A DNA stretch of 64,000 nt from Brugia malayi (GCF_000002995.4 NW_025062475.1:13362687-13426686), one strand, 5' to 3'. Shown: positions 39,937 through 53,831, counted from the first letter of the stretch. A program made the numbers and translations. The notes: a model not told the origin generated them from the letters alone.

Positions 39937-40400
39937 GTAAATTATAGGTATCATGCTATGTAATAGTTTATAAATACCAAAATGCTCTATGCTAATAAAG
40001 TACAAAAGGTACCAATTGCAAGTACCATTTATTAGTTTATAAATATCAAAATGCTCTATGCTAATAAAGTACAAAAGGTACCAATTGCAAGTACCATTTA
40101 TTAGTTTATAAATATCAAAATGCTCTATGCTAATAAAGTACAAAAGGTACCAATTGCAAGTACCATTTATTAGTTTATAAATATCAAAATGCTCTATGCT
40201 AATAAAGTACAAAAGGTACCAATTGCAAGTACCATTTATTAGTTTATAAATATCAAAATGCTCTATGCTAGTAAAATATAAAAGGTACCAATTGCAAGTA
40301 CCATTTATTAGTTTATAAATATCAAAATGCTCTATGCTAATAAAGTACGAGATATACCATTTATAGGTACCATAAATAAATTTATTAATGCTAAAATATT
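39937..40400. repeat. 69-bp tandem array, about 6 copies with decayed edges
   Basis: The unit runs from TAATAAAGTACAAAAGGTAC to AAATGCTCTATGC; GCTCTATGCT recurs every 69 bases from about 39984 to 40329. Flanking units on both sides are degenerate. Each unit has a small inverted repeat, GGTAC...GTACC, around CAATTGCAA. The minus strand stays open as a 23-residue repeat because 69 is divisible by three; no other coding support. Confidence 0.9.
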
Positions 40401-43400
40401 CTATTGTAATAGTTAAGAAATTGTTGCAATAAATAATAAATAAATAAATAAATAACCATAAAGTTTACAAATACAATAAATTAAAGTTCAGTGGAAAAAC
40501 TGTCAATTATTTGAGAAAAGTATGAAGTATTCATTGAATAATGTATTGAATGCGCTAAAATATTTGCGCAAATGTCTGTCTTATAAATTATTTATTCATT
40601 TTTTCATTGAAAAGAATGCAAGCAAACATTGTAAATTCGCCGTAAAAAAAAAAAAAAAAAAAAAAAAACTAATAATATAAAGTGAAAAATGTTGAACTAT
40701 TTGAAATGATTTGAAAAGTGATGTTGTTGTGATCACATAAACTTTGACCTGATATGCAACGGAGATGAATTTACATGATGACCTAATTTGTTTCAAAATT
40801 TTCTTTTTTTTTTTTTTTAGCATTCAAAAATTTGATTCACATTTGATTGTTTAAAAAATCGTTTTGTTTTTGTTTTTGTTTTTTTTCAAAATATAAAAAT
40901 TGAACGAATTATTAAAAGAAAAAGAAAAGACAAAAAAAAAAAAACTATGAAAATTTTAAATAAAATTTTTAAAAAATAGATAAGCAATGATATTATAATT
41001 TTAAATTATGCAATAAAATTAATTTCTTACTGGAAAAAATGAATTATTATCACATTGTTCTATTTTATCAGTTTTTTTTTTTGTTAAGATGCAAATGAAT
41101 TTGATTTATTTTATAGTACAATTTAGTATTTTTTAGTTTTTTTTTTTTTTTTTTTTTTTCAACTATTAGAAATAATTAAAATTTTTTTAAGTATTTAAAA
41201 ACAAAGTATAAATTTCAATTAGTATTTGCAACAATGATAACTGTTAATCATAACTGATAATTGTACTTTTTTTTTTTAACATTTCCACTATTATTTCAAA
41301 TATTTATGGTATCTTTTTTTAAAAAAATAAAAATTTTAAAAATTCAATTTTTTTTTTTTGTAGAAAAAAAGAACTCAGTGAAGTATTATTATTTATAATA
41401 AATTATCTTTTGAAGATTATTTCAAAATGAAAAAAATTAAAGAAAAAGAAAAAAGTGACAAGAAATGAAATAATTAAAAATGAACAGAACGTTGTTCAAA
41501 TATCCCGCATAAATCTATTTTTTTTTTTTTTTTTTGATATTTTCCGTATTCTTTCGGTGATTTCATAAATTGATTTTAAAATTTGTAAAATGCTTTCAAC
41601 TATGATTTAAAAAAAAAAAAATGAATAGTTTTTCTCAAATTGGAAAACTAAAATTTATGAGGTTCGCAATAATAATTATTATTGCATTTAAAAATGCATA
41701 AGAAATGAACGAAGAAGATATTTTTGTATGAATTGAATTTTCCTCTATTAAATTTCTTGTTTTTAAATTTTAAAAAGGAAATGAAAAAAAAAAAAAAAAA
41801 AAAAAAAGGGAAAAACAGTGATACGAAAGAAATTTCTGGAAAAGAGAATAAATTTTTCTTCTACAAACAATATATGAATTTAATTTATGCTCAATTTTAA
41901 AAACTTTTGACATATTTGATAAATTTAAAAATCAAAATCAAACTTAAAACATTAACAATTGAAGATAATTATCATTTAAAACAGAAAAAAGAAATGATTA
42001 GATTTTAAAAAAGAAATTTTGATAACATCAAGTATTAGAGTAATAAAATAATCAATCATATATTTTTCATAAGAAATAAAAAGTAAATATTATTTTTTTT
42101 TTTTTTTTTTGTTTTTTAAATTTATTGTAGAAAAGAAATAGTATAATAATCAATAATTCAACATTTTTTTTTTTTAATATTTTCAGAAAATTTTACATCT
42201 CTTAAAATACTAATCAATGCGTACACTTAAATAATTTTTTAATTTTAATCCTCAAAAAAGAAAAATAAATAAATAAATAATAAAAAAAAAGAAAATTGTA
42301 AATGAAAAAGTGAAAAAAAAAAAGTTAAAAATGGACAGTAATTTTAGTAATAGTAAATTGTTAAAAACGAATTTAAATTTATTGAATGAAATAAAATGAA
42401 TTAGTAACAAATTTTTATTATTCTTTTCTGTGTGCATTTAAATTTAATGTTTAAAATGTTGAAAATATTGTGACAAATTAATGACAAAGTAATATTCTCT
42501 CAAATGAAATGAAAAAAAAAAAGAGTGCAAATTTGTTATTTGACAAATATTTGGCGAAGAAATCATTTTTAGAAAAGTGAAAATGAATGAATGTTATCAC
42601 AATTTCAACATCAATAAAGGAATGAATGCATAAATGTTTGCATGCATGCATGCATGCATGCATACATATATATCTTATCTCATGTGCATAGCATGCATAT
42701 TATGTTTGCAATGATTTTAAAATATTTACTAATTAATATTCGAGATGAAATTATAATTAAAATTAATAAATTATGATTAAATTAGATTAAAACTAAAATT
42801 ATGATTAAAATTTAAAAAAAAAAAAATCATGAAATACACTTACCGATTCACAATCGGATTTTACAATCGGAAAATCGATCATCGTAAGAGTTATTAGAAA
42901 GACTTAAAAATTTACAAATCAATTTAATTTTCCGATTAGTTCTAAATAAATATTAGAAAAATGCATAATCGATTATTAAAAAAAAAGAAAAAAACATAAA
43001 TTTTTTAAGTCTCTGATAAGTCTTATCATTTGAATGATTAAATTAGAATATTTTTACATGATAATGCGTACAATTAGTTAATAATTGCAGTTAAATTTTA
43101 TAATTTCTATCAAAAAGTATTTCAATTGAAATTAATTATTTTCTTTAAATTGCAACTTTATCTATCTTTCTGTTAAATTATAATTTATTTAAAAAATTTT
43201 TCTTTCAAATTTAATCATGCATTTTCACTTTTGCAACTTACTTGCAAAAAAAAAAATTATCATATTAACTAATGTTTTAAAATTTTGTTTTATAGCCAAT
43301 CAAAAATTTAAATTATGAAATGAAGAAGTGGTAGATGCAACTAATTGGAATACTGGAATACGATTAATGAATATTGGAATTAAATTGAAATTCAGTTTAT

Positions 43401-43559
43401 TTTGAACTTAGAAAAAAGCAAATCTGAAGTATAAATATACTTTATAAAATGAGTGCAAAAGAATCGAAATTTTTTTTCTCTTTCAAAGAAAAACTTAAGA
43501 GAAAAAAAGGAAACAAATAAAAAACAATAATAATAGTAATACTAATAAAAGCAATAATT

Positions 43560-43590
<31 letters not shown>

Positions 43591-46500
43591 AGTAAGACAT
43601 CTATTGTTGTTTTTTATTCGAAAAAAAAAAGTGTAAAAAAAATTAAAATTTTTTTTTTTATCCTAAAATAGTCATATAATATATGCAAAAATGAGGTGAA
43701 TAATGCGCCACCACAGTGTTCATCGTAAGATTTGTCCTACAAATAACAATAAATGAGCGCAGAATTTGAAGATAGTTTGTAGGTACTGCGAAGATTTTCA
43801 AATCAGATAAAAGGAAAATTGCTTTTACATACATTTACATAATATGTTATTGGCCTTCTCCTGGTATTTGGTAATTGCTCATGAGTTCTCGAGAATGAGA
43901 ATTCTTGTTGAAAGAAAAAGTTGACAATTTTACATTAATCATAAGACATTTGTTTTTGTTTTTTAAATATATGCATATTTTATTTATTATTTTATGCTAA
44001 ATTATATTTGACAAATATTAAATTAAATTAAATTTAATAAAACGAAATAATAATAATAATAAGTTAAATAAAAGAGAAAAAAATTTTATGTCTAAATTAA
44101 ATTGCATTTAATAATTAAACAAAGAAAGAAAAAAAATGAAAGTTGAATAAATTTCAATTTCAATTTCATTTCTTATTAAAAAAGATTGGTAATAATAATT
44201 ACGATTGTATGCTAAAATGCAATTTAGCAAGTATTCTATGCATTGAAATAGATTAATTAAATGACCCGAGAAGCATTGTTGACTAAATGTCACCTTTCTA
44301 TTTGCAAGTTACCTTTTCAGCCAGGTATGAATGATGGTCAACTCTCCATGACAACAGCATCAATATTTAAATATTTCTGATATGTTTAAAACTATCAAAT
44401 CTATTTAAGTATCAAACCTATCTAAAAATTTTTTTTTTTTTAAAAATAAAATCATAGAATAAAATTATATTTTGCTAATAAAGAAAAATACAAGCATTGG
44501 TAGATAAATTAAAGATCGAAAGTAAAATTTTTAATAAAATCAATGTCAATCGTTTAGTGAAAAAAAAAAAAAAAAAAAATGACAGAAATGAATAGAAAAC
44601 ATTGAAAATGAAATTTCTTTAAAAAAAAAAAAAAAAGAAAGAAATTGAAATGAAAATTTAATGGAATAGCTATTCAAAGATTAGTGATCAGTACAATTTG
44701 TAACATTTTATCAATCATTTAAAAAAAAAAATGAGTAACAAAAAAATTTTTTTAAATTAAAATTTAATTCTTCAAATATTATTTAATCAATTTATTTTGA
44801 TATTTTGAATTGATGTATAAAAATATTTAACGAAATGATATAATAGAATTTTAAAAGGATTAATAAGCATCTAAATAAGCAATATGGCTTATTGCAATTA
44901 TATAAGATTATTAATTAATTGATCGATTGATTTTAGAAGAGATTAAATTACTTGAAAATGAAATATAAGAAAAAGTACGAAAAGATATGGCACTATGTTT
45001 AAAAGATTTAAAGTTTTATTAAAATTAATTTTCTATAATTAAATTAGATTTCACATTTAAAAATTAACAAATGCAATAATTTAATGCCATTTGATATTCA
45101 TTTTTTGTGTAAAACTTTAACAGTGAATGATTTTATAATTAGTTGAAATAGTTAATAATTATTATTTATCTATTAATTATTTATAATTTGAAATTTGTTA
45201 AATTATTTAAACAATGCCGGAAAGTAGTTTTATTCAAAAAAAAAAAGTATAAAATCTATTTAAACTAAATGTACTGTATTATTTTATAGTAGCATTGAAT
45301 AATATTTAAATAATATTTTCCCATTTAAATATCACTAAATAGCATTTATTATATTATTTCAAATTTTTGAAGACAAAATTTAGAATAGAATTTAAATTTA
45401 ATTCATCAAATTTCACAAAAAAAATACTTTCAACAATTATTGTATTTTATCATTTGCAAAAATTTCAACCTATATTCCAACCGTATCTAATTTTATTTTT
45501 GATAACAAAAGTTTAACAAATGCATAATAAAATTGTAATCACTGATAACGCTAGTGATAATCAAACAAATTTTGTAACAATAATCGAAAGAAATAAAATA
45601 AATAGAATAGAATGATCGAAAATATTCAATAATTGGCGGTAATTGTTCTAAAAATAATCAAAAATTGGCGGTAATTGTTATTCATTTCATTTATCCTTTC
45701 ACTATTGATAATTCCACTGGAAAATTTCTAAAATTATCATCAAATATAAGTGAATCAATTTAAAAAAATTTTCCTACTTCGCAAAAAGGTGTTAAAATTG
45801 TCAGTTTATTATCACGAAGATATCTTATCACAGTGATAACGATGAATTGTTTACTTTAGAAGACATTTTTGAAAGATGCTTTACTATGCTAATCACTGTT
45901 GTATAACAGAAATAAAAAAATAATGTTATAATAATTAGTGATAAGCTTTAATTAGCATTGATAAGAACATGTAGTATTAATTTGGTAATTTTATTAATCT
46001 CTTTTTTTCGTCTTTTTATGGATTTTTCAAGTTTGAGCAAATAAATATTAAATTGTCATTTCGATTAACAAGCAAACAAAATTGAAAAATTATCAAAAAT
46101 TAAAAATAGAAATAAATTTTAATCAGTTCAATGAACTTAATTTTCAAAATTTTTTTTCAACTTACTCGATTTTTTTTAAAAATTTTTATAACCTGAAATT
46201 AATTAAGGAAATAAACAAAAATTCTTACATTGCTATTAAAATTTATATTATCTTCTTTGAAGAATTGTCACAGTTTTATTTTAAACTAAAATTGCTAATT
46301 ATAATAAAGCGAGTAATTAAGCTCTAATAATTGGTTATAATTAAAAGAAATCAAATAATTGAAATTAAATTTTCATTTATTACAATTTTGGCATAAGAAA
46401 TTTATGTATTAATTGCACAATATTTCATGGCCAATAGTTTTACTTATGTTTATTAAATCTTTTCTTTCATCAAAATTGTCCATAACTTTGTTCAAAATTA

Positions 46501-47640
46501 AATTTCAGTTAAATTACAAATTATTTGAATATGTATATTACAATAATAATAAAATATATCCACCATGACCTATCATTTTTCTTTTTTTTTTTTTTTTGAA
46601 ATTAAACTCTCGTTTCTTGCTTAAATTAAAGATAGAATTATTCTTTTAAGGTCACAAAAGGTCAATCTGATCTATAATCAATACATATTGCTGTAATTTT
46701 TAACTTATTGTATTCATATCTTTGATCAAATTGATTTTCAGTAACTATAAGTAACTTTTATAATTGAAATTAATATTGTATTTGTGTTAATCGCTTTGGA
46801 AAGAATTAAAAATTTTTTTTTCTTCATAATATTTCGTTTGAACGAATAAATTTTATTTTATAACTTTTCATTTCTTAATAATTAATTTCTTTAGATATCG
46901 CTTATTTTGCAAATTTTTTAAAAAATTAATTTATAAATATTATCAAATTTACATGTATAGTTTAACAATATTGTGATTATCAATTTGTTTTTATAGTTAA
47001 AAAAAAAAAAATGTAAATTCTTAATCCAAATCATTTAATTACTATTAAAATAAAGTTAATTGTATACCTAAAGCTAACCTTAAGTTTGTTCTAAAATTTG
47101 CTAATTTTACTAAAATATTTTGTTCAATTGTTCCATTGTATTTTAAGTTATTGTATTTTAGGTTTATTAAAAAATTATGCTAATTTAGTTTTGATATTAT
47201 TTCACATTATTTTATTTCATGAAATTAACTAAACGTTTAATAATGTGTAATACATCGAAATAATTACAAATCAAATAATTTTGAAATATTTCTTTATTTT
47301 ATTTTGTACAAATTTTCTTATTTTATTTTTTAAAATTCTATTTCATTTTTATCTTACTTTATTTCATACCGGATCAAGTTTTCCGAGATTTTCATGCAAA
47401 TAATATCTGGCAAGTGAAACAATAATGATATAATTGATCTTACCTGAAGCAATTCCAGGTCACATTGAAAAATATCGGAAATCATTGATTTAAAGTTTGG
47501 CTCTTTTTTTTTTAAAATGCATCTTTTGCGCCAAATATATGTGCGCAACCAAATGTGAAATATCGTTGTATTTGCGAATGATATTGTTTTATTCTTTGGA
47601 CAATTGCGCTTTTATTGCAGAAATTGAATGAAACCAACGA
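40401..47640. other. gene-poor AT-rich region with a few unassigned coding-like scraps
   Basis: Mostly poly-A/T-interrupted intergenic DNA. Less AT-biased patches occur at 43690-43900, 44250-44360 and 47350-47560. The first and last contain splice-like sites next to protein-like frames on the minus strand but match no family I know. They could be leader exons of the formin gene or relics of genes. Confidence 0.5.
42632..42663. repeat. (ATGC)n palindromic tetranucleotide repeat
   Basis: Six to seven GCAT/ATGC units in a row; self-complementary, so able to form a hairpin. Confidence 0.85.
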
Positions 47641-48246
47641 AAAGGTAAGTAGTAGAATTTAAAATTAGTTGTGATAAGGTAAGTAATAGAATCTAAAATT
47701 AGTTGTGATAAGGTAAGTAATAGAATTTAAAATTAGTTGTGATAAGGAAAGTAATAGAATCTAAAATTAGTTGTGATAAGGTAAGTAATAGAATTTAAAA
47801 TTAGTTGTGATAAGGAAAGTAATAGAATTTAAAATTAGTTGTGATAAGATAAGCAATAGAATTTAAAATTAGTTGTGATAAGGAAAGTAATAGAATTTAA
47901 AATTAGTTGTGATAAGGAAAGTAATAGAATTTAAAATTAGTTGTGATAAGATAAGTAATAGAATTTAAAATTAGTTGTGATAAGGAAAGTAATAGAATTT
48001 AAAATTAGTTGTGATAAGATAAGTAATAGAATTTAAAATTAGTTGTGATAAGATAAGTAATAGAATTTAAAATTAGTTGTGATAAGGAAAGTAATAGAAT
48101 TTAAAATTAGTTGTGATAAGATAAGTAATAGAATTTAAAATTAGTTGTGATAAGATAAGCAATAGAATTTAAAATTAGTTGTGATAAGGAAAGTAATAGA
48201 ATTTAAAATTAGTTGTGATAAGGAAAGTAATAGAATTTAAAATTAA
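47641..48246. repeat. 34-bp tandem array, about 17-18 copies, starting at a splice-donor-like site
   Basis: The unit combines GATAAGGTAAGTAATAG with AATTTAAAATTAGTTGT. The first units on the plus strand keep a perfect AAGGTAAGT; later ones drift to AAGGAAAGT or AGATAAGY. The array starts directly after a 24-nt exon-like segment (47620-47643) that follows TTTATTGCAG. Confidence 0.93.
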
Positions 48247-51200
48247 TATTTGTGTTTAATTGTGTGTGTACAATGGACAAATTTTAAAGCTGATTGAAAT
48301 AAATGCTTTATTTGAAATCAGAATGCAAAAACTGAAATTATTCATTTATAATTAATATTTCTTCAAACATTAATGAGAGAGAAGGAATATTTCATTTTAT
48401 TTAAGTGATAAATTTGATAGCAATATTATCAATTGAAATTACTGGATAAAATGATAAAAGAAGAGTTAAATAAAGCGTAGTGAAGCGCAAATGTTAAAAT
48501 GTTCATCAAGTTAACAAATTGCGCTTTATCACTCCTAATTTCAAGTAATATTTTATTTTTCAAATAATTTTTCTTTTTTTTTTTTTTTTTTTTTTTATAA
48601 GCATAACATTTATTGTGTTTGCAGTAATGAATTTTAATATAATAGTTGAACAATTTTTGGCAAAAATTTATTTGAATTTTTCACTTTTTTCAAAATATGA
48701 ATAAATAATTGAAATGTTATTGTCTGAGTTAAAATTCAATACAATATCATTTTCATAAATAAATTTGATATACATGTATCCTCTGATGTGATAAACTGAT
48801 AAGTTTCATGAGTAGCAAACATTTCATTATGATAATAATTAATAGAAATATAAATCAATTATGAGCAAAACTTTTATTAGAAAATTTAATTGAAAGATGG
48901 ACGAGTATTTAAAACAAATTTTATTGAACAACAAAAAAAAGATACATCTTAGCTAAAAACTTTTAATAACTTCCATCATTTTTATTAGATTTATTCTTTA
49001 TTTCTCATTTTATAAATATATTATTTATTTAGAAAAGAAATTAATTAAATTAGCTTGCTTGTAGAAAAAAAAAAAAAAAACATATTCGATATTTCATTTC
49101 AATTTGTTAAAGATTGTAAATTTCGAAAAATTGAAATTTTTCTCTAAAAAAAAGAAAACAAATATTGAGCATTTTAGTTAGAATAAATACAAATATAACA
49201 TAACTTTTCATAGAAAGTTATATTACATATTTTTATCATATGTATAGTTTTAATTTAAACTATTAATTCGTAGATTAATTCTAAATTTTTTCATCCTCAA
49301 TACATTATCACTGATAATCTCTTCTGCTTCAATAACTTTAAGTACTACTAATTTACTAACACCTGAAAATGTTTATCAAAAATCATTAATGAATAAATTT
49401 CTAAGTCATTCGATATTTTCTCAATTCCTTCTAAAAAAAAAAAAAAACCAATTCAAAACAAACAAATAGAAATAAATGATAAAATTGACAAAATTTTTCC
49501 ATTACAAATTGCAAATTTAGAAAAAATTTAAAATTATTTCTTGTTTGTTTCATTTATTGTTCAACATGAAAACATATAACCAAATTTTGAAATTTTTACA
49601 CTAATTCCCTTGAATATAAATATATGCTTGAAAGTTAACTTTTAAATTTAGTACCAATTTCAAATAAAATAGTAATTCATTCAACATTGTGTGAATTAGC
49701 ACAACAAAATAGCTTGCAGTATTAATGTTACAAATTTTCATCGAAGAAAGGATGAAAAATACATGGAATTTATATTAAAATGATAAATTCAAAAAAAAAA
49801 AAAAAATAAAAAAATAAAATAAAATAAATAAATAAATTTTAGTCAAATATCAATTATTGACTAATAGTATAAAATTATGATTTTTTCATATTTATGAAAA
49901 TTTTGGTCAGTAAATCAAGAGCGAAACGCATCAGAATGAAACTATACACAAATTAATGACTGATTTGTACGATATTAAATTACAATAATAAAAAAAATAA
50001 ACAAACAAACTTTGGATAGCTATTATTAAAGCAGTCCTTTAAAAAATATATTAATAAAATCCTGAAGAAATATACATCAATAAAAAAATTAAAATAAACA
50101 ATAGAAAAAAAAAACAAAAAAAAAAAAAAACAAATAAATATATCAACACTTCAAATTTGTGATGAAAAAAAATTTCAAAAAAAAAGAAAGGAAAAAAATT
50201 TAACTAAGAGGTGATTTCGGAAAATTATACTTATCAATAAATATTTTCTCCTTCATCATAATTCATAGATAAGTTTACAAATGAATTTGAACCACTTTTT
50301 CATCATATGTGTAATTTCAAAAATTCTTGAAATTAAATTCTCCGGAAATTACAACGATAATTTCATTTTCAATAAAATTGGAAGTTTATTTTTTACTGAA
50401 ATTCGCTTATTCTCCTCAAATTCACTACCCCAACATTTCAGGATTATTTTTTTTTTTTTTCAAAGATGATTTTTCTAACTATTCCATTAAGAAGTAAAAT
50501 TTAGAATTCGTTCTTAATGCTAAACTTGAGAATGCTCGATATGTTGAAATAAACTTATGAAACAAATTATCATAAAATAAAAAATGCAAATTTCTTATCG
50601 CTATCATAACTCACAAAAATATCAAATATCAATAGATAAATCTAAATAAAGCCAGAAATAACGATAGAGGATCAACTAATAAAATTTCGGAAAATCATCT
50701 GAAATATGAGAAAAAGAAAATGGAGCTAATGTTATAATTATTAACTTGTTATTATACAAATGTGAAATTGAAAACTGGAAAACATATATTAATAGTAAAT
50801 CATGGCATATTTCATACAGAAATTTAAACTAAAACAAAAACATATGACAAAAGTTTGTAGAAAGTTTTTTAAAAACCACAATTCATTGAATACAGCGTGT
50901 CACAATGAAGAAATCATAAATTAATATTACTATCAATGGGTATTTCATGATAAGACGAGAATGATAATATGATAAGTTCATCGAGAAAGTAAACTCTCGA
51001 CTGGAACTCGTCCTCCATTGGAACCCTTTGTCGTCCGAAAATTTAAGATATGAAATAATTCTCCAAACAAACATATGTATATGTCGTCAGATTCACAGCA
51101 ATTCGATTTCTTTTCTTTTAAGAGAAATATAGATAAACATGCAAGGTTAAAGGTCACACCATTTTATATTCCACACTTGTGGTTTTCAATTTTACACTGG

Positions 51201-52307
51201 AATATTCTACAATAAAATACTTTAGTGTTTACAAGGGGAAAAAAATTTCTACTAATGAAACTTTTTAAAATAAATAAATTTAATTTACAAAAATGCAAAA
51301 TAGTTGAATTTGTTAAGCCAATTGCAAAAAATGATTAAAGTATACCAGTGTGTCGTGAATGATTCATCGATTATACGTACGTATGTTTCCCGTGTACGTG
51401 TGGTACAATACTAAAGATATGGATTGAAATATGAGAGAATTTGAATTTGAGATTCAATTTAATATAACAGACTATTGTTCCAATTTACATGCATCAAATC
51501 TGAAACAATAACAATTTGTTACACAATTATGGATTAATAATCAAATTTTAGTCAGAAAATTAATTAAATAACATTTTTGGATGTTTTTTTTTTCTTTTTT
51601 TCTTTTCTAAATATTACAAGTATTGACAATTTATTAACAAATCGATTAGAAAGAGTAGTTTAACAGTTGATGATTCATGAACATAATGAACTAAATATAA
51701 TGAAAATTTTAAAATTGTGACATAACTTTATGACTGCTCTTAGAATCTATTAAATTAAGAAGTAATTAAACAATTTTTTATAATCAATGACATTTAGAGC
51801 AAATTTCGCATTTTATTCGTATTTTCTCACATTATTTCGAATAAATTATATTACTACACATCATCATTTTGCTTTTTATGCTTAGGAAATTTACTGATAT
51901 TTCCTATCGAACATGTGTTTGCCAGAGATTCAGCTTATTTTTTCGAAAATAATCAAATTACAAAATACATATCAATCTTTACTGGTTTTCATAGCTATAT
52001 ATCATTCGGAATACTTCAAAAAGCATAAATTTAGATTCATATAATAAATATTTTTTCTTTGAACATAGCAAAATGGGGAAGAAATGTCTATCTTTCCAAG
52101 AGTTATTACACTTCTTCGAATACTTTTAATTTATATATATAAACTAAAATATATAAATTCTAATATATATTTCATTCCAACTTGTACAAATAAGTGGAAA
52201 CTGATAAATAAACTTTTTTTTCCAATGTTTAAAGAATAAAAAAGTAAAGTAACATACATAAAATGCTGATAAAAAAAATATATTACCAGAAAAATAAGAA
52301 AAAAAAT
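48247..52307. other. region downstream of acy-1, no gene assigned
   Basis: This includes the acy-1 3' UTR. A minus-strand AATAAA is present at 51817-51812 and another at 51635-51630; either could be used. A patch of higher complexity at 50880-51075 carries overlapping minus-strand open frames that I cannot assign. The rest is AT-rich. Confidence 0.5.
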
Positions 52308-53831
52308 TCAGAAGGTAGAAGCAAGAGTAAAATTCACTGGTGGTTCGCCCTTCCGACCGACTAACAAATAAGTATCCATGCCACCATCTACTCCTTTTAC
52401 TTCAATATGATCACGATATTCAAAGTCATAGCGATCACACAATAAATCTCGAGTTTTCTGAGATACCTGTAAATATTAAATTTATAAGTCACAGAAATTA
52501 TCAAAGCAAAAGCTCTATGACCTAGCAAATTCCATCGCACAAATTAAATTCTTAAATTACAATTTAAATTAAAGAACAAAAAAGAAAAATACAACCTGTA
52601 TTCGATTTTGCACACCGGTACTGTACATTCTAGATGCAATGTTCACTGTATCACCCCAAATATCGTAGTATAGCTTCGTGGTACCAATAACACCAGCTGT
52701 CACCGGGCCAATATTGTAGCCAATTTTACAAACAAAATCAAAATTCAACAAATCTTGATTAAAATAATTCAGCTGTTGTTGCAGACCTATTGCAAATTCC
52801 ATCAACTAAAAAACAAACAAAATTAATTTCTAAATTCAGAAACAACATAGTATTAATAAAATCGAAATACATTAAAAAAAAAAAAAAAAAAAAAAAGAAA
52901 CTCGCACTGAAGATGTTCATTAACTTTTCATCACTCTTACAATTAGTCAGAAAAATGAAAACTTTTAACATCTAAAAAAAGAATCTGCGTAATTTTTGCC
53001 TCTTACTGGTTGGTTCGTTTTTCAAAAAATGAATTTGAATTTGTCTAAAATTTAATAGCTGCAGCAAATTTGCTAGTTTTTGCAAAATCAAAAACCTGAT
53101 AAAGATGTTCATAAGGATGCTGAGCTGAACGCCTTTTATCTGGATTTAATCCAGCTGCTGCCATATATGTAGGTCCAATAGTCTTGATTTTTTCAACCTG
53201 TGAGAAGTCAGGTCTATCAAGCAATTCATCAAAATCTCCAATAATTTCATTTAATACTCGTAAAAATTCACGTCCTCCTAAAATATTCAACAAATTCTTC
53301 CTGTTTTAGTTTTATATGCATAAGTTCTTCTTAATGAAAGATTATTGAGATCTGAAATATTTTCATTAGTTCGCACAAAAAAAAAAAAAATTTCTAACAA
53401 AACAACAAACAATTTACTCAACGTTTTTTTATGAAACATTGTCTAAAATTTAAAAAAAAAAAAATTATCTTTGACTCTCTTATTGCATATGTTAGATATT
53501 TAAACTAAAAAATAATGCATATGTTAAGATATTTAAACTAAGAACAAATCTTTGCCAAAAAAAGTTAAATCATTCAAAAATTTAAATTCAACAACAAACC
53601 CTCAAAAGTTTCTTCATACATTTCATTCCAATTGGTTATTGTAGCGAAAAGAACCGCTGTTAGAGCATGATTTTTAGAATATCTGATACTTGATTTCAAG
53701 GAATCTATGGCATGTTGTGGGATGATATTTGTTAGAAGCCAATCAGCTTGATCACGTACCGCTTGCATTTGCCGCATGTCACGTTGTGCTTGCACATCAC
53801 CAAAGAAAGACATTCGAAATGCAGCTTCAAA
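52308..53831 (-). other. exons encoding cyclase catalytic domain C2
   Basis: Four exons (residues 1024-1283). The ATP-binding lysine is K1132 (EKIKTIG). D1209, N1216 and R1220 ([15 protein letters not shown]) match the adenine- and transition-state-binding residues of other mammalian-type C2 domains. The protein ends 18 residues after YLLVGRKG, a short C-terminus compared with the long C2b tail of vertebrate ADCY9. At the forskolin pocket, L1106 and P1136 stand where ADCY9 has Tyr and Ala. Confidence 0.94.
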
